Shown here: in pieces, positions 23,388 to 33,220 of the stretch
How the letters are laid out: each line of letters opens with the position of its first letter
Position numbering within the stretch: the stretch's first letter is position 1
Assembly: GCA_001600635.1 (NCBI GenBank)
Contig: BCKL01000018.1
Coordinates: 365,974-429,973, forward strand
Length of the DNA stretch: 64,000 bases
Reading direction: 5' to 3'
Origin: Leucosporidium creatinivorum
Taxonomy: Eukaryota > Basidiomycota > Microbotryomycetes > Leucosporidiales > Leucosporidiaceae
The notes under the pieces: model-generated
The model's database searches: none
What the model was told of the DNA's origin: nothing
Seen by the model: the letters and a program-made list of their open reading frames with translations, nothing else
Program-made: the position numbers and the translations under genes

Positions 23388-26300
23388 CTACTCGGCAGTG
23401 TTGAAGAAGACGATACCGGGCTTTCCAGGCTCCGCCGACTCGACAATCTGCGCCGAGTAGCCGAGAGCTTCGGGGTTGGCTTCAGGCGCAGGGATGACCT
23501 CGATGTTGTGGATATCGAGATTCCGCTTGATGACGGGCATGGCAATGTCGAGGACTTCCTTCTCGTCGTACAGAACGCCACGGTTGAAGGCGATCTCGGG
23601 GCCGAATTGAGCCAGGCGTTTCTGCGAGCAGACGAGGCGTTAGCGGGTCGGCGAGAAGACACCGAAGCGGTCAAGACTCACCTTGAAGGTAGCGATGAAG
23701 GGGTTGAACTTCTTGTCCTTGGCGAGGCCCTTGGCGGCGAGAATTTCGCGAAGCTTGGCCTCGTCGATGGCCTTGGTCTCGAAGTTGAACGCCTCCTTGA
23801 CCATGGCGACGGCCTGCTCCTGCCACTCGGGGAAGCCCTTGGCGACGAAGAGGTTGACACCTTTGGGCTTGGTAGGGTCGTAGCCGCCCGACGTCTTGCC
23901 CTTGGCCTTCTTCTTGAGGAAGCCGGCCTCGGCGTCACGGATCTCCTTGAGGGTGGAACGAAGGTAGCTGGCGGTGTCGAGGACGATGCGGTTGAGGGGA
24001 GCCGAGACCTTGGGGAACTGAGCGGTCTGGACGGACGACTTCTCGCCCAGGAGGGTGGACCACATGTGCTCGGCGACGTGAGGCGCGATGGGGGTGAGGA
24101 GGAGCGCCTGGACGCGGATGAAGCGGAGGACGAGGTCGGAGTGCATTCCTCCCTCGGATGAGGTGGCCTCGCGGTAGGCGTCACGGGCAGCGAGGAGCTG
24201 GTAGAATCCGACCTTGAGAGCCTCCTTGTACATCGACCTGCGCGCGAGGAGAATCGGCGTCAGCAAGCGAGCCTCTATTTGTACAGTCGAAGGCCACTCA
24301 CTTGTCGTAGGCCTCCTCGGTGAGCTCAATAGCCTCGTTGATCTCGTTCGAGAAGATCTCGTCCCAGATCTGGTCGGTGGGTCCCGACCGAAGCTGGCCC
24401 TGGTTCTTGGTGACGTCCTGCGAAAGCGAGACGGTCAGCTTGTGCTCTTGTGGTGGTAGCAGCAGCAGAAACTCACCTCGCACCACTCGAGGAGGGTCTT
24501 GAGACGGAGGATGGCTGCGTTGGCGGTGGTCTCCTCGAAGTTGGCGTCCTCGATCGAGTCTCCAGCATCGGCAAGGGTGACACGTGTAGCGTCGGCTCCG
24601 AACTTGTCGAGCGAGTCGCGGAGGGTGAGCGAGTTTCCAGTCGACTTGGACATCTTCTCTCCGTTGAGCATGAGGTGACCGTTGGCGCGCATGCTGAGCG
24701 GCCAGTTCTCCTCGGAGAAGAGGGCGGCGTGGACGTAGATGCAGAAGGAAAGGTGGTTCGGGATGAGGTCCTTGCCCGAGGAGCGGATGTCCATGGGGTA
24801 GAAGTACGAGAACTCGGCCTTCATGTGGTTGAGCTTCTCGACGGCGATGGGCGAGTCGGCGGGGAGGGCTCCGTTGGCGTAGATGTACTCCCACATCTCG
24901 TCGGTCATCTGGTCGGCAGTGATGCCGAGGGGTCCGACGACACTGCCGTCGATGGGAGGGCCTGTTACAGATCAGTGAAGTCAGCTCGGCGAGTCATGTC
25001 GAATCAGAGTGGGGCTCGCACTCACCGTGGAGAAGGTGAGAGATGGTGTAGTAGGCCATGTAGATGGTTGAGTCGGAGAGGGACTCGACGAGGAACTGAG
25101 GGTCCCAAGGGAGCCTCGATCCAAGACCGTAGCTGCGAGCGCAAGCCCACTGACGGAGCCATCCGAGGGTGCGGTCGAAGCCGTTGCGAGTCTCCTGGTT
25201 GTAGGTGTTCATCCTCGAGAGGAGGCTGTGTGTCGTCGGACGAGAAAAGGTCAGCGCCGAGCACGGGAGGGGTGAGAGAGACCGCTCAGCACGACTCACA
25301 GCTCGGCCTTCTTGAGCCAGGTAGGCTCTCCGTAGTCGAGGTACCACTGGTCGCAGAGGGCGACGATGCACTCGTCGGCACTGCGACTCATGACGGCGTT
25401 CTCCGGCTCGGAGTAGGCGAAAGCGAGATCCCTGGCGATCATGTCCTCCCGAACCTTGATCTTGGCGTCCTCAACCTTGCTTCCCTTGAAAGGACCGATG
25501 ACCATCGTTCCCTGGTAGAAGCCCTCCTTGTAGGCGAGCTCCTTGGCCTCGGCGAGCTGCTTGACGTCCTTGGGGGATTGAATGCGGAACTTCTCGACGA
25601 GGGTCTTGGCGGTGAGGTCGCCGTAGGAAGGGGTGGAGAGCACGGGGACGGGCTCGAGAGCAACCCAGGCGGGGTCAATGCCGTAGTACTCGGCCTTCTT
25701 CTTGAGGTCGAGTGAGGTGATGTAGTCGTCAGGCGAGTCGGAGGGGACGCAGGTAACGACGGCGGTTCCCTGTACGGTGGAGAGGGTGAGCTAAGCTCGC
25801 CAGAGGATAGCTAGAGCTCGCGCGATCTTACCTTGGTGGCAGAGACGGTCTCCATGGGGAGAACGTAGACCTCGGGGTGAACTCCGTTAGGAGCGCTGAC
25901 CTTGGATCCGATGAGATCAGCTCCAGTGAACTCGTAGACGGGCTCGGGAACGACATCCTCCTTGGCGAGGAGTCCCTGGTAGGCCATGTTGCGAGCAGCG
26001 CGGCGGGTGACGAGGTAGAGAACCTCCTCCTTCGAGCCGAGGGTCGACGACGAGGCGTAGAGACCGTACTTGACGGTGGGGCCGACGAAGCAGTTGGTCT
26101 GTCCGTACCTATTGGGAGAGAGAGGAGAGAGTGAGCGTCACGTCCACCGAGAAACGACCCGAACCGACAACTCACATCGTCTCGGGCCTCAGAGTAGCAG
26201 CGACCATAACGACCTTCTTGCCAGCAGCCTTCTCCTGGATCATAGCAGCCTTGGGGCCGAACTCGGTGATGGGCATCTTGAGTCCGGTGTACTCCTGAGG

Positions 26301-27678
26301 TCCGACTCCCTCTCCCGATTGACGGTCGTGGTCCATGCAGGGCTGACCGTCCTTGGGCGAGAAGATAGTGTAGCGCTTGCCGAACTCTGTGAATGATGTC
26401 GAAGATTAGCGCTGACTCTCAACCGATCACGAGAAGCGACGCACTGATGTAGCCGAGAGCGCGGAGCTTGTTCATCTGCCAGCGGACGAACGAGTCGTAG
26501 TAAGGGTTGGCGGGGGTAGTGAGGAAAGACCTGCGCCAGTCGACGCGACCTCCGAGGGCCGTGATGTCGTTTTGTGCGATAGGAGGGAAGTAGGTGAGCC
26601 AGTACTGGGGGTCGGCGAACTTCTTGATCTCCGAGCGAGGGACACCTGCGAAAGAGTCGTCAGCGGTGGTTCGACGCCATCAATAGCAAGTGAACTCACC
26701 GATCGACTCCATGATCTGGTACTGGTAAGTGAGACCGGTGCTCTTGGCGGCGAGCTTTCCCTTCTTTCCCTTGGAGGGGTCGGCAGAGCTGGCGGCGGCG
26801 ACAACGGGAGCGGCGGCTTCAACGGGCTGTTGAATGCGACGCGATTAGCTTGACTAATTTGTGGGTAACTGTACGAGCCAACGCACCTCCTCGACAGGTG
26901 CGGGCTCCTGGTCGAACTCGGGGCCGAACATCTCCATCTCGCGAATGATCTTGTCGGAGGCCGACTTGATAGGCATTCCGGTCTGCGTGGGAGAAAAGGC
27001 GGTTAGTTCTGTGCATGTCTGACGGATCCGAGCGGTCTGCAGACCAGCCGCTCCTCGCTGGGAGCTTCGGCGCTGCGCTCGGCGAACCAACTCACGCAGT
27101 GGAATCCAACGGGCCAGAGGACACGCTTTCCGCGCATGCGCTCGAATCCAGCAGCGAACTCGATCTTGGAGATGGTGAAAGCGTGTCCAAGGTGGAGGGA
27201 GCCGTTCATGTACTGAGGGTTGCGAAGGTCGAGGAAGCGGCGAGCGTGGTTCGAGTCGATGGAACGGCGAGGGGGAGCGAGGAGGGTACAGAAAGATGGT
27301 CAGCATTGTTTCCCGGCCCTCTCTGATTTCCTATAGCCTCTACAACAGCTCCAACAGCTTGCGCTCCTCCGCGTCGTCACTTCGGCTCGGATCTCAGCTC
27401 GTCAAGCTACTCACAGGGTAAGGGAAAGTTCCCATCCACTTGGGGCGCTCCTCCCTAGCCCTAGCAGCAGCAGCGGTGAAGTCCTCTCCAGGGATGGGGA
27501 GGGTGCCATCCGAGTACGGCGAGTCGGTCTCAAACATCTTCTCTGCTGCCCAGCGCTTCTGCGCCGCATTCTCCAGGTCGATGAGGAAGTCGCGCTTGCT
27601 CGTGTTGGCGGCAGGAGGCGCTACCGTCGACGCAGCGGCGGGAGCCTTGGCCTTGGGAGCGGCGGCGGCGGACGACAT
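23388..27678 (-). CDS. LARS1: Leucyl-tRNA synthetase, cytosolic (eukaryotic/archaeal type)
   Basis: Class I aminoacyl-tRNA synthetase charging tRNA-Leu. The HIGH motif appears as [11 protein letters not shown] near 27200, preceded by [12 protein letters not shown] long CP1 editing insertion follows, and the KMSKS loop is at about 24640 ([18 protein letters not shown]). The C-terminal part ends at a stop at 23388-23390. The gene has about ten introns, and length is normal for the ~1,080-1,100-residue cytosolic enzyme. The first in-frame ATG is 27678 ([13 protein letters not shown]). Upstream, the frame stays open back to a TAG at about 27784 and encodes a Ser/Arg/Leu/Thr-rich stretch that could be reached only by a non-AUG start. 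Confidence 0.95.
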
Positions 27679-28250
27679 GAGGCGGAAGGAGGAGGCGACG
27701 AGGAGGGGAGGTAGTCGGAGGAAAGTAGTAGTGCTACTGCTTCTCAAGCTCAGTCGAGGGAGCAAGAGCGGCGTAATGTAGTCCTAGTAAATGCTCTGCA
27801 CGCTCTTGACGAGTGAGCCGAGCGAGTGGTTGGAGGTCAAGTTGATTTGGGCCAGCGACCCGCTTTCGACTCATCGCAAAATCCCAAGTCCGCTCCGGCG
27901 GCGCTTCCTTCTTCGCTTCTCGCTCGTGGGAGATGTTCTCGGTCTTCACTCTCAATACATCGGACCAGACTCATTAGCACGGTTGACGTGATTTTGACAA
28001 TGCAGGTGCAAGATGATGCTCGTGGGCTCCTGGGGGACGGAGGAGACCGAGAGAAGTATGGAGCGGAGGGGTGTGAAGGTCAAAACAGGGCGGCAAATAG
28101 AGAGAGGGGGGGAAGGGGGGTATGGCTGTGGGTATACGGGTAGATAAACAGGGTCTAAAAGAGATGGAAAAAGCGCGAGGTTGAACCGCGTGAGCACTTC
28201 GTGCGGGGTCTCGGGGGGTTTAAGATGAGAAGGGAGAGCCGGTGAAGCAT
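27679..28250. other. Intergenic region between LeuRS and AdoMet synthetase
   Basis: Promoter side of LeuRS plus 3' UTR of AdoMet synthetase. Purine-rich tract AGAGAGGGGGGGAAGGG near 28100. No gene recognised, apart from the open extension of the LeuRS frame described under findings. Confidence 0.4.
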
Positions 28251-30484
28251 CTACTTGGCGATGTCGAGCTTCTTGACCTGCTCCCAGGGGTACTCGTTGT
28301 TGCCGAAGTGGCCGCTGTTGGTGGGAGATGGAGGCAAGGTCAGCTTGCGGTTGGACTGGGAGCTCGGCGCGGCGATTCGAGACTCACTAGCAAGCGGTCT
28401 GGGAGTAGATGGGCCTCTGGAGACCGAGCTCCTTGACGATGACTCCGGGACCTATGCGAGGAGAGCGAAATGTCAGCGCGAGACAGCCACGACGAGAGGC
28501 GAGCGAGGAGACGAACGGAGGTCGAAGTTCTTGAGGATGACCTTGGTGATGTCCTCATCGGTGTATCCCTCCTTGTTGGTGCCGTACGAGTCGACGAAGA
28601 TGGAAAGAGGCTCAGCGACACCAATGGCGTACGAGAGCTGAACGAGAATGCGCTCGGCGAGGCCAGCGGCGATGAGGGACTTGGCGATCCAGCGACCGGC
28701 GTAGGCTCCCGAACGGTCAACCTTCGACCAGTCCTTTCCGGAGAAAGCTCCTCCACCGTGAGCTCCCCATCCTCCGTAGGTGTCGACCTGTTGAGCAGGG
28801 AAGCGCAAGTCAGCGGGAGCCGAAGGACGAGCGAGAAGCAAGAGAACGTACGATGATCTTGCGACCAGTGACACCGGCATCTCCCTGAGGTCCTCCAATG
28901 ACGAAGCGTCCTGAGGGCTGGATGTGGTAGATGGTCTTGTCGTTGAGGAGGTGGGCGGGGATGACAGTCTTGACGACCTTCTCCATAAGCTCCGACTGGA
29001 GGTCGGCGGTGGTGATCTCCTCGGCGTGCTGGGTCGAGATGACGACGGTGTCGACGCGGAGGGGCCTGACGGCTCCCGAGGGCTGCTTCTCGTACTCGAT
29101 GGTGACCTGGGTCTTCGAGTCGGCGCGGAGCCATCCGAGCTCTCCAGAGCGGCGGAGGTCCGACATCTTCTTGTTGAGCTTGTGCGAGAGCATGAGGGTA
29201 AGGGGCATGAGCTCCTCGGTCTCTGTGGTTGAGCGAGTGAGGTCAGTTAAGGCTCAGGCAGCGAGCGCCGAGAAGGCGAGAGAACGAACCGTTGGTGGCG
29301 TATCCGAACATGATACCCTGGTCTCCGGCTCCGTGGTTCTCAAGGGCTCCGTGGTCGAGTCCCTGGGCGATATCGGGCGACTGCTGCTCGATGGCGACGA
29401 GGACGTTGCAGGTCTTGTAGTCGAATCCCTTCTCGGACGAGTCGTATCCGATGCGCTTGATGGTGTCACGGATGATCTTCTGGTAGTCGAGGTGCGACTT
29501 GGTGGTGATCTCTCCGAAGACCATGATCATACCGGCTGCGAAGGGGAGCAAAGGTCAGCTTCGAGTCTCGTCGTCGCCGGATAGCCTCCAGCGCCGAAAT
29601 TCACTCTTGGCAGCGGTCTCAACGGCAACCTTCGACCAGGGGTCGTTGGCGAGGCAAGCATCGACGATGGCGTCGGAGACCTGGTCGCAGATCTTGTCTG
29701 TAGGAGGAGAGAGGAGGAGGTCAGCGCTATGGCCTTCGGATCGTATTGAGATGGGATATTCAGGTGACGCGAGCCGACCCAGCAGCTGCAGCCAGCATCG
29801 ACAATGTGACCGAGGCCGAGCGAGAGGCTGTAGCCTAGTGCAAAGCTCAACTGCCGCTCCAGGCGCAGGCGCCGAGCAGAGGCGCCGTAGCACTCCAGGC
29901 GACCGGCATGAGGTCTCCTAGGCGTCGGAAGAGATAGCAATGGATCTCGAAAGACACCAGGTAGCTCAACGACCCTGCTGAACCTCATCTCGCCTTCGTA
30001 GCCCCGTTGGGGGTGATCGAGAGTCCGGCCGGAGCTGACGGGCGGTGTTGCAGGTGTGGTGAAGTGCCGAGGGCGGTCGAGAGAGGGATGTCGAGTCGCG
30101 AGCAAGATGCTGGAGACCATCCGCTCGAAAGGTCGAACGGAAGAACCCCATCTCCGAAGGCGACACGCGCACCCTTCCTTCGAGAAGTAACGAGCCGGCC
30201 TCCTCGTCTCAACCCTTCCCAGGTGTCCCAGCTGCACCTGAGCATCCCACCAGCTCCAGCGACCAATCCCAGCCGGCCGGCGCGAGCCGAAGACCGCCCT
30301 GCAGCCTCATACGACCCTGCTCAAAAAAACCCGGCGCATCTCGCTCGCCCTCGTTTCGACAGGCGACTTACCGGGGTGACCCTCGCCGACGGACTCGGCT
30401 GTAGAGGTGCAAGATGGGGTCAGCACGATGATTTCAGAGGTGCTCAGCGCGTAACGTACAGGTGAAGAGGAACTTGGATGCCAT
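28251..30484 (-). CDS. SAM2: S-adenosylmethionine synthetase
   Basis: Makes AdoMet from methionine and ATP; cytosolic tetramer. Motifs: [19 protein letters not shown] (ATP binding), [13 protein letters not shown] near 29310, [20 protein letters not shown] near 28720, and the end [12 protein letters not shown]. Length is about 390 aa, normal. The first coding exon is 25 nt (30460-30484, MASKFLFT) and the second 27 nt (30372-30398, ending inside GHPD). Between exon 2 and exon 3 lies a 674-nt intron (29698-30371), far longer than its neighbours, which are mostly 50-110 nt. Splicing joins G+AC to restore the invariant Asp of GHPDK. Confidence 0.97.
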
Positions 30485-31481
30485 TTTAAAGCTGGAGAAC
30501 GTGGGAAGGGCGGCACGAGATGGCGAGCGAAGGAGCGGGTTGTAAGGGAGCAGCGCGTCAGCAATCTGTAGTCAATGTAGCAGAGCACGCTGTGCTGCAC
30601 TCACAGGACGTGAAAGAAAGAGGAGGAGGTGGTGGAAGGAAGAGAAGCGGAGCAAGGCGTGATTTTGGACTTGAACTTCTCGCAAGTTGACCGACCCACG
30701 GATCCCCGCGCATGCTCGGCCTGAGAGTTGGATTCACCAACAGCAGAGCAGAAGCAAGCTGCAGCTGCTCGGCGACCTCCTCTCGCCTTGCCCGTGGGGC
30801 TCTCGCTCCTGCTCCCCCTTTGTGAGTGAATGCGATGCGATGGTGCACAATCTGTAGCGATAGGCGATACGATAGCAAAGGAGGCCAGTCTAGAGGAATC
30901 AGAAGCAGACTTTGCAGCTCAGACTTGGGAGGAAGAGACGACGGAGAGCGAAAGGTCGAGCGCCCTCCTTTCGCCGAGCTGGAAGCTTGATCGCGGCGGC
31001 GAGATGTTCGCAGGTCATTCGTAGACGAAAGGAAGCAGTGAAGATGTACGACCGTCAGCCTATGGGCTCCCCTTAAAGGGCTACGCTCCACGCCCGGTCT
31101 TGGCGCTGGGCAAGCTCGTTTCGCGAACGCCGAGCAGGCTCGTCTCCCTCATCTCGAGCAGTATGAGGTCCTGTTCGCTTCGGATACGCTCTCAGTTCGC
31201 TCGCTGATCTGTTCAGTATGGCTGAAGAGTACTGGTCAACTGCTAGAATGGGCTACACAAAGGCTGAAACGTCGGTTCGGCCGGCTCCTTCTCCACTACT
31301 CCCTGAACAGGAGAACCAAGGCCGGCTATGGCACTGCGCGGCAGCGTATGCAGGTGGGTATGTAAAGCGGGGCTCGAGAGAGAGAGCCTTTTGGCATCGC
31401 TTCGGCGAGCAACCAGTGATAGTCGAGGCTCGGCGCTGGTTGATGTGAGATGGAAAGGGACTTGTGGTCGAGGGTGGAGGG
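30485..31481. other. One-kilobase intergenic region
   Basis: Promoter and 5' UTR of AdoMet synthetase on the left, and 3' flank of the small minus-strand gene on the right. I see no exon with homology or consistent splice signals. CTCGGCG-type heptamers occur near 31128, 31405 and 31430. Confidence 0.4.
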
Positions 31482-31860
31482 TTAATGGGAAGAGAAGTTG
31501 CCGTTAGAAGTGTAGTGGGCCTGTGGAAGAGGAGAAGAGGTCAGCTCGGCTCATCGGACCTGCTCGGCGAGTGTCCAGCCCACTGACCTGGACCGACGGG
31601 TGACCAGATCGACGACGGCGTTGCTCGAGCACTTCCACTGCAGAGAGCTTGGGCTTGCTGGGATCATTCTCGGTGGAGAAGAGACGGCGAAGGAGGTTGG
31701 TCTTGGATTGAGTGGACTGCAAAGGGGGAGCGAGAGAAGGGTCAGCCTTGCTGGGCGAGAATGAGATGCAGAGTCTCGAGCTCACCTTGACTGACTCCTT
31801 CTCGTTCATGGTTGAAGCGAGGGAGAGGAAGGAACCGCGAGAGGTAGTCTTGATGAGCAT
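31482..31860 (-). CDS. Small uncharacterised protein, 80 aa (paralog of 32540 gene)
   Basis: Three exons (31786-31860, 31588-31716, 31482-31520), both introns in phase 0. The protein begins MLIKTTSRGSFLSLASTMNE. The middle exon holds KTNLLRRLFSTENDPSKPK and SAVEVLEQRRRRSGHPSVQ, and the last exon is AHYTSNGNFSSH. No signal peptide, membrane segment or known domain is recognised. The block SAVE-x-L-x4-R-x3-G-x-PSVQ-A-x-H/Y-YT is shared with the divergent neighbour, and the second intron falls at the same residue (after PSVQ), so the two are paralogs. A minus-strand TATAAAG at 31962-31968 lies about 100 bp before the ATG. I do not recognise the family and assign no function. Confidence 0.72.
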
Positions 31861-32539
31861 GTTGGTCGAGGGAGAGTTGAGCGAGGGAGCCGAGACTGAG
31901 TTGATCAGGATGAGAAGAGGCGAGTGATGAGAAGGAAGTCAAGAGTGTCCTCTGGGCTGCTCTTTATACCCGTCTGTTGCTGACGAGGCCCCCACTTCTC
32001 GACGCGTAAGCTGCAGCAAAGTGACTCGGTCGTGAATGAGACGGGAAGGGGAGGACTGACTCGACGATGGAAGATCGACGTTTAACGCAGATTGAGGACA
32101 TCGCAGCTCGTCCGGTGGGGGCGGCTTCGACGTGAGGTACAAGTGAGATACTGTAGGAGTGCAGAGGGAAGCGAAATAGCTCAGTCCGAGGCGCGACGAG
32201 CAAAGCCGAAGTTTAATTCATCGCCGAAGTAGCCAACGAACTACGCTTGTACTGTAGCACAGCAACTCGACCTCATCGCAGTTCTGCAAGACTCCCCACT
32301 TACTGCGTCACATCTTCAGCTCAGTCAGCGCATTTCCGAAACGAGTCAGGTGCACCCAAAGGGTCGCCCCGAGACGGAGGGGGAAGGGACCGGGGTGATG
32401 GAAAGGGAGGAATCGCGTTCGCTGCAGGTATAAGAGACTGTCCCTCCTTCGTTCTCTTCACTTCATCAAAGCTTTCGCTTCACCTCTACCCGCAAGAACC
32501 ACACCACCACCACCTTCAGCGCCTGCCAACCCATCACCG
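31861..32539. promoter_or_regulatory. Shared promoter of the small divergent gene pair
   Basis: Contains two good TATA boxes facing outward, TATAAAG on the minus strand (31962-31968) and TATAAG on the plus strand (32429-32434), each about 100 bp from its start codon. AGGGG (stress-response-element-like) cores occur at 32047-32051 and 32378-32382. TATA-containing promoters with STRE cores suggest strongly inducible rather than housekeeping expression; this is inference. Confidence 0.65.
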
Positions 32540-32978
32540 ATGCAGCCGAGTTCGCATACCAACGCTTCATCCTCCACCGTCGACACTTCTTCCTCCTCCA
32601 CAACACTTAGTCATAGCTCAGATGCCAAGAAGGTGAGCCCCTCCCTCAGGCAAACTCACAGCAGCTGGGCTCTGCTGTAGAACCCGAGACTCGACCGAGC
32701 CGCCGAGCTGACCTGTTCCCCCGCACAGTCCTCCAGCCCCAAGTTCCTCAAGTCGCTGTTCAATAGCCACAAGAGCGACAGCCCTCCACCGTACACTGCA
32801 GTGGACACGCCCAAGGAGAGCGCAGTCGAGAAGCTGGCGAAGCTTCGCAAGCAGGCGGGAGATCCTTCGGTGCAGGTGAGTCACTGACTTGCTGCGCTCG
32901 TTGAGAGCGCCGAGCGGAATCTACAGACTTGATGCTAACCCTGCTGACCAACAGGCCTACCATTACACCAAGAAGTGA
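32540..32978 (+). CDS. Small uncharacterised protein, 87 aa (paralog of 31860 gene)
   Basis: Three exons (32540-32632, 32729-32875, 32955-32978) with phase-0 introns. N-terminus MQPSSHTNASSSTVDTSSSS is Ser/Thr-rich. The middle exon reads SSSPKFLKSLFNSHKSDSPP then ESAVEKLAKLRKQAGDPSVQ, and the last exon AYHYTKK. It shares exon structure and the SAVE...PSVQ-A-Y-H-YT block with the gene on the other side of the promoter. A PPPY (PPxY) motif at about residue 50 could bind a WW domain, such as that of a Nedd4/Rsp5 ligase. No known domain recognised; function unknown. Confidence 0.72.
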
Positions 32979-33220
32979 GGCTCCAGCCTCGGCGCTTGCT
33001 AGCGCCGACTTCGCCGAGCTCAGCGCACTCTGCAGCCTCCTCGTCATCCCCACAACCCTCATATTATATCTATACGTTTCCGTGCTATACCATACTCCCT
33101 TGCTTCGCAATCGGCAACTCCACAAGCCAGCAGTCCGCTCGGCGCCCTCTCAATCTCAGCGAGAGCTTCTCGATATTAACCGCTCTAGGCTATAGATTGT
33201 CGCACAAACAAAAGAGAAGA

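Noticed and set aside
24450-25715. 421-codon plus-strand open frame
   Set aside because: Antisense of the leucyl-tRNA synthetase exons that carry KMSKS; no independent support.
28160-28230. GGTTGAACC...GTGCGGGG resembling a tRNA T-arm
   Set aside because: No acceptor stem, D-arm or anticodon arm could be paired around it.
31218-31448. 76-codon open frame in the AdoMet synthetase/small-gene spacer
   Set aside because: No homology, no neighbouring exon with matching splice sites, and composition like surrounding non-coding DNA.
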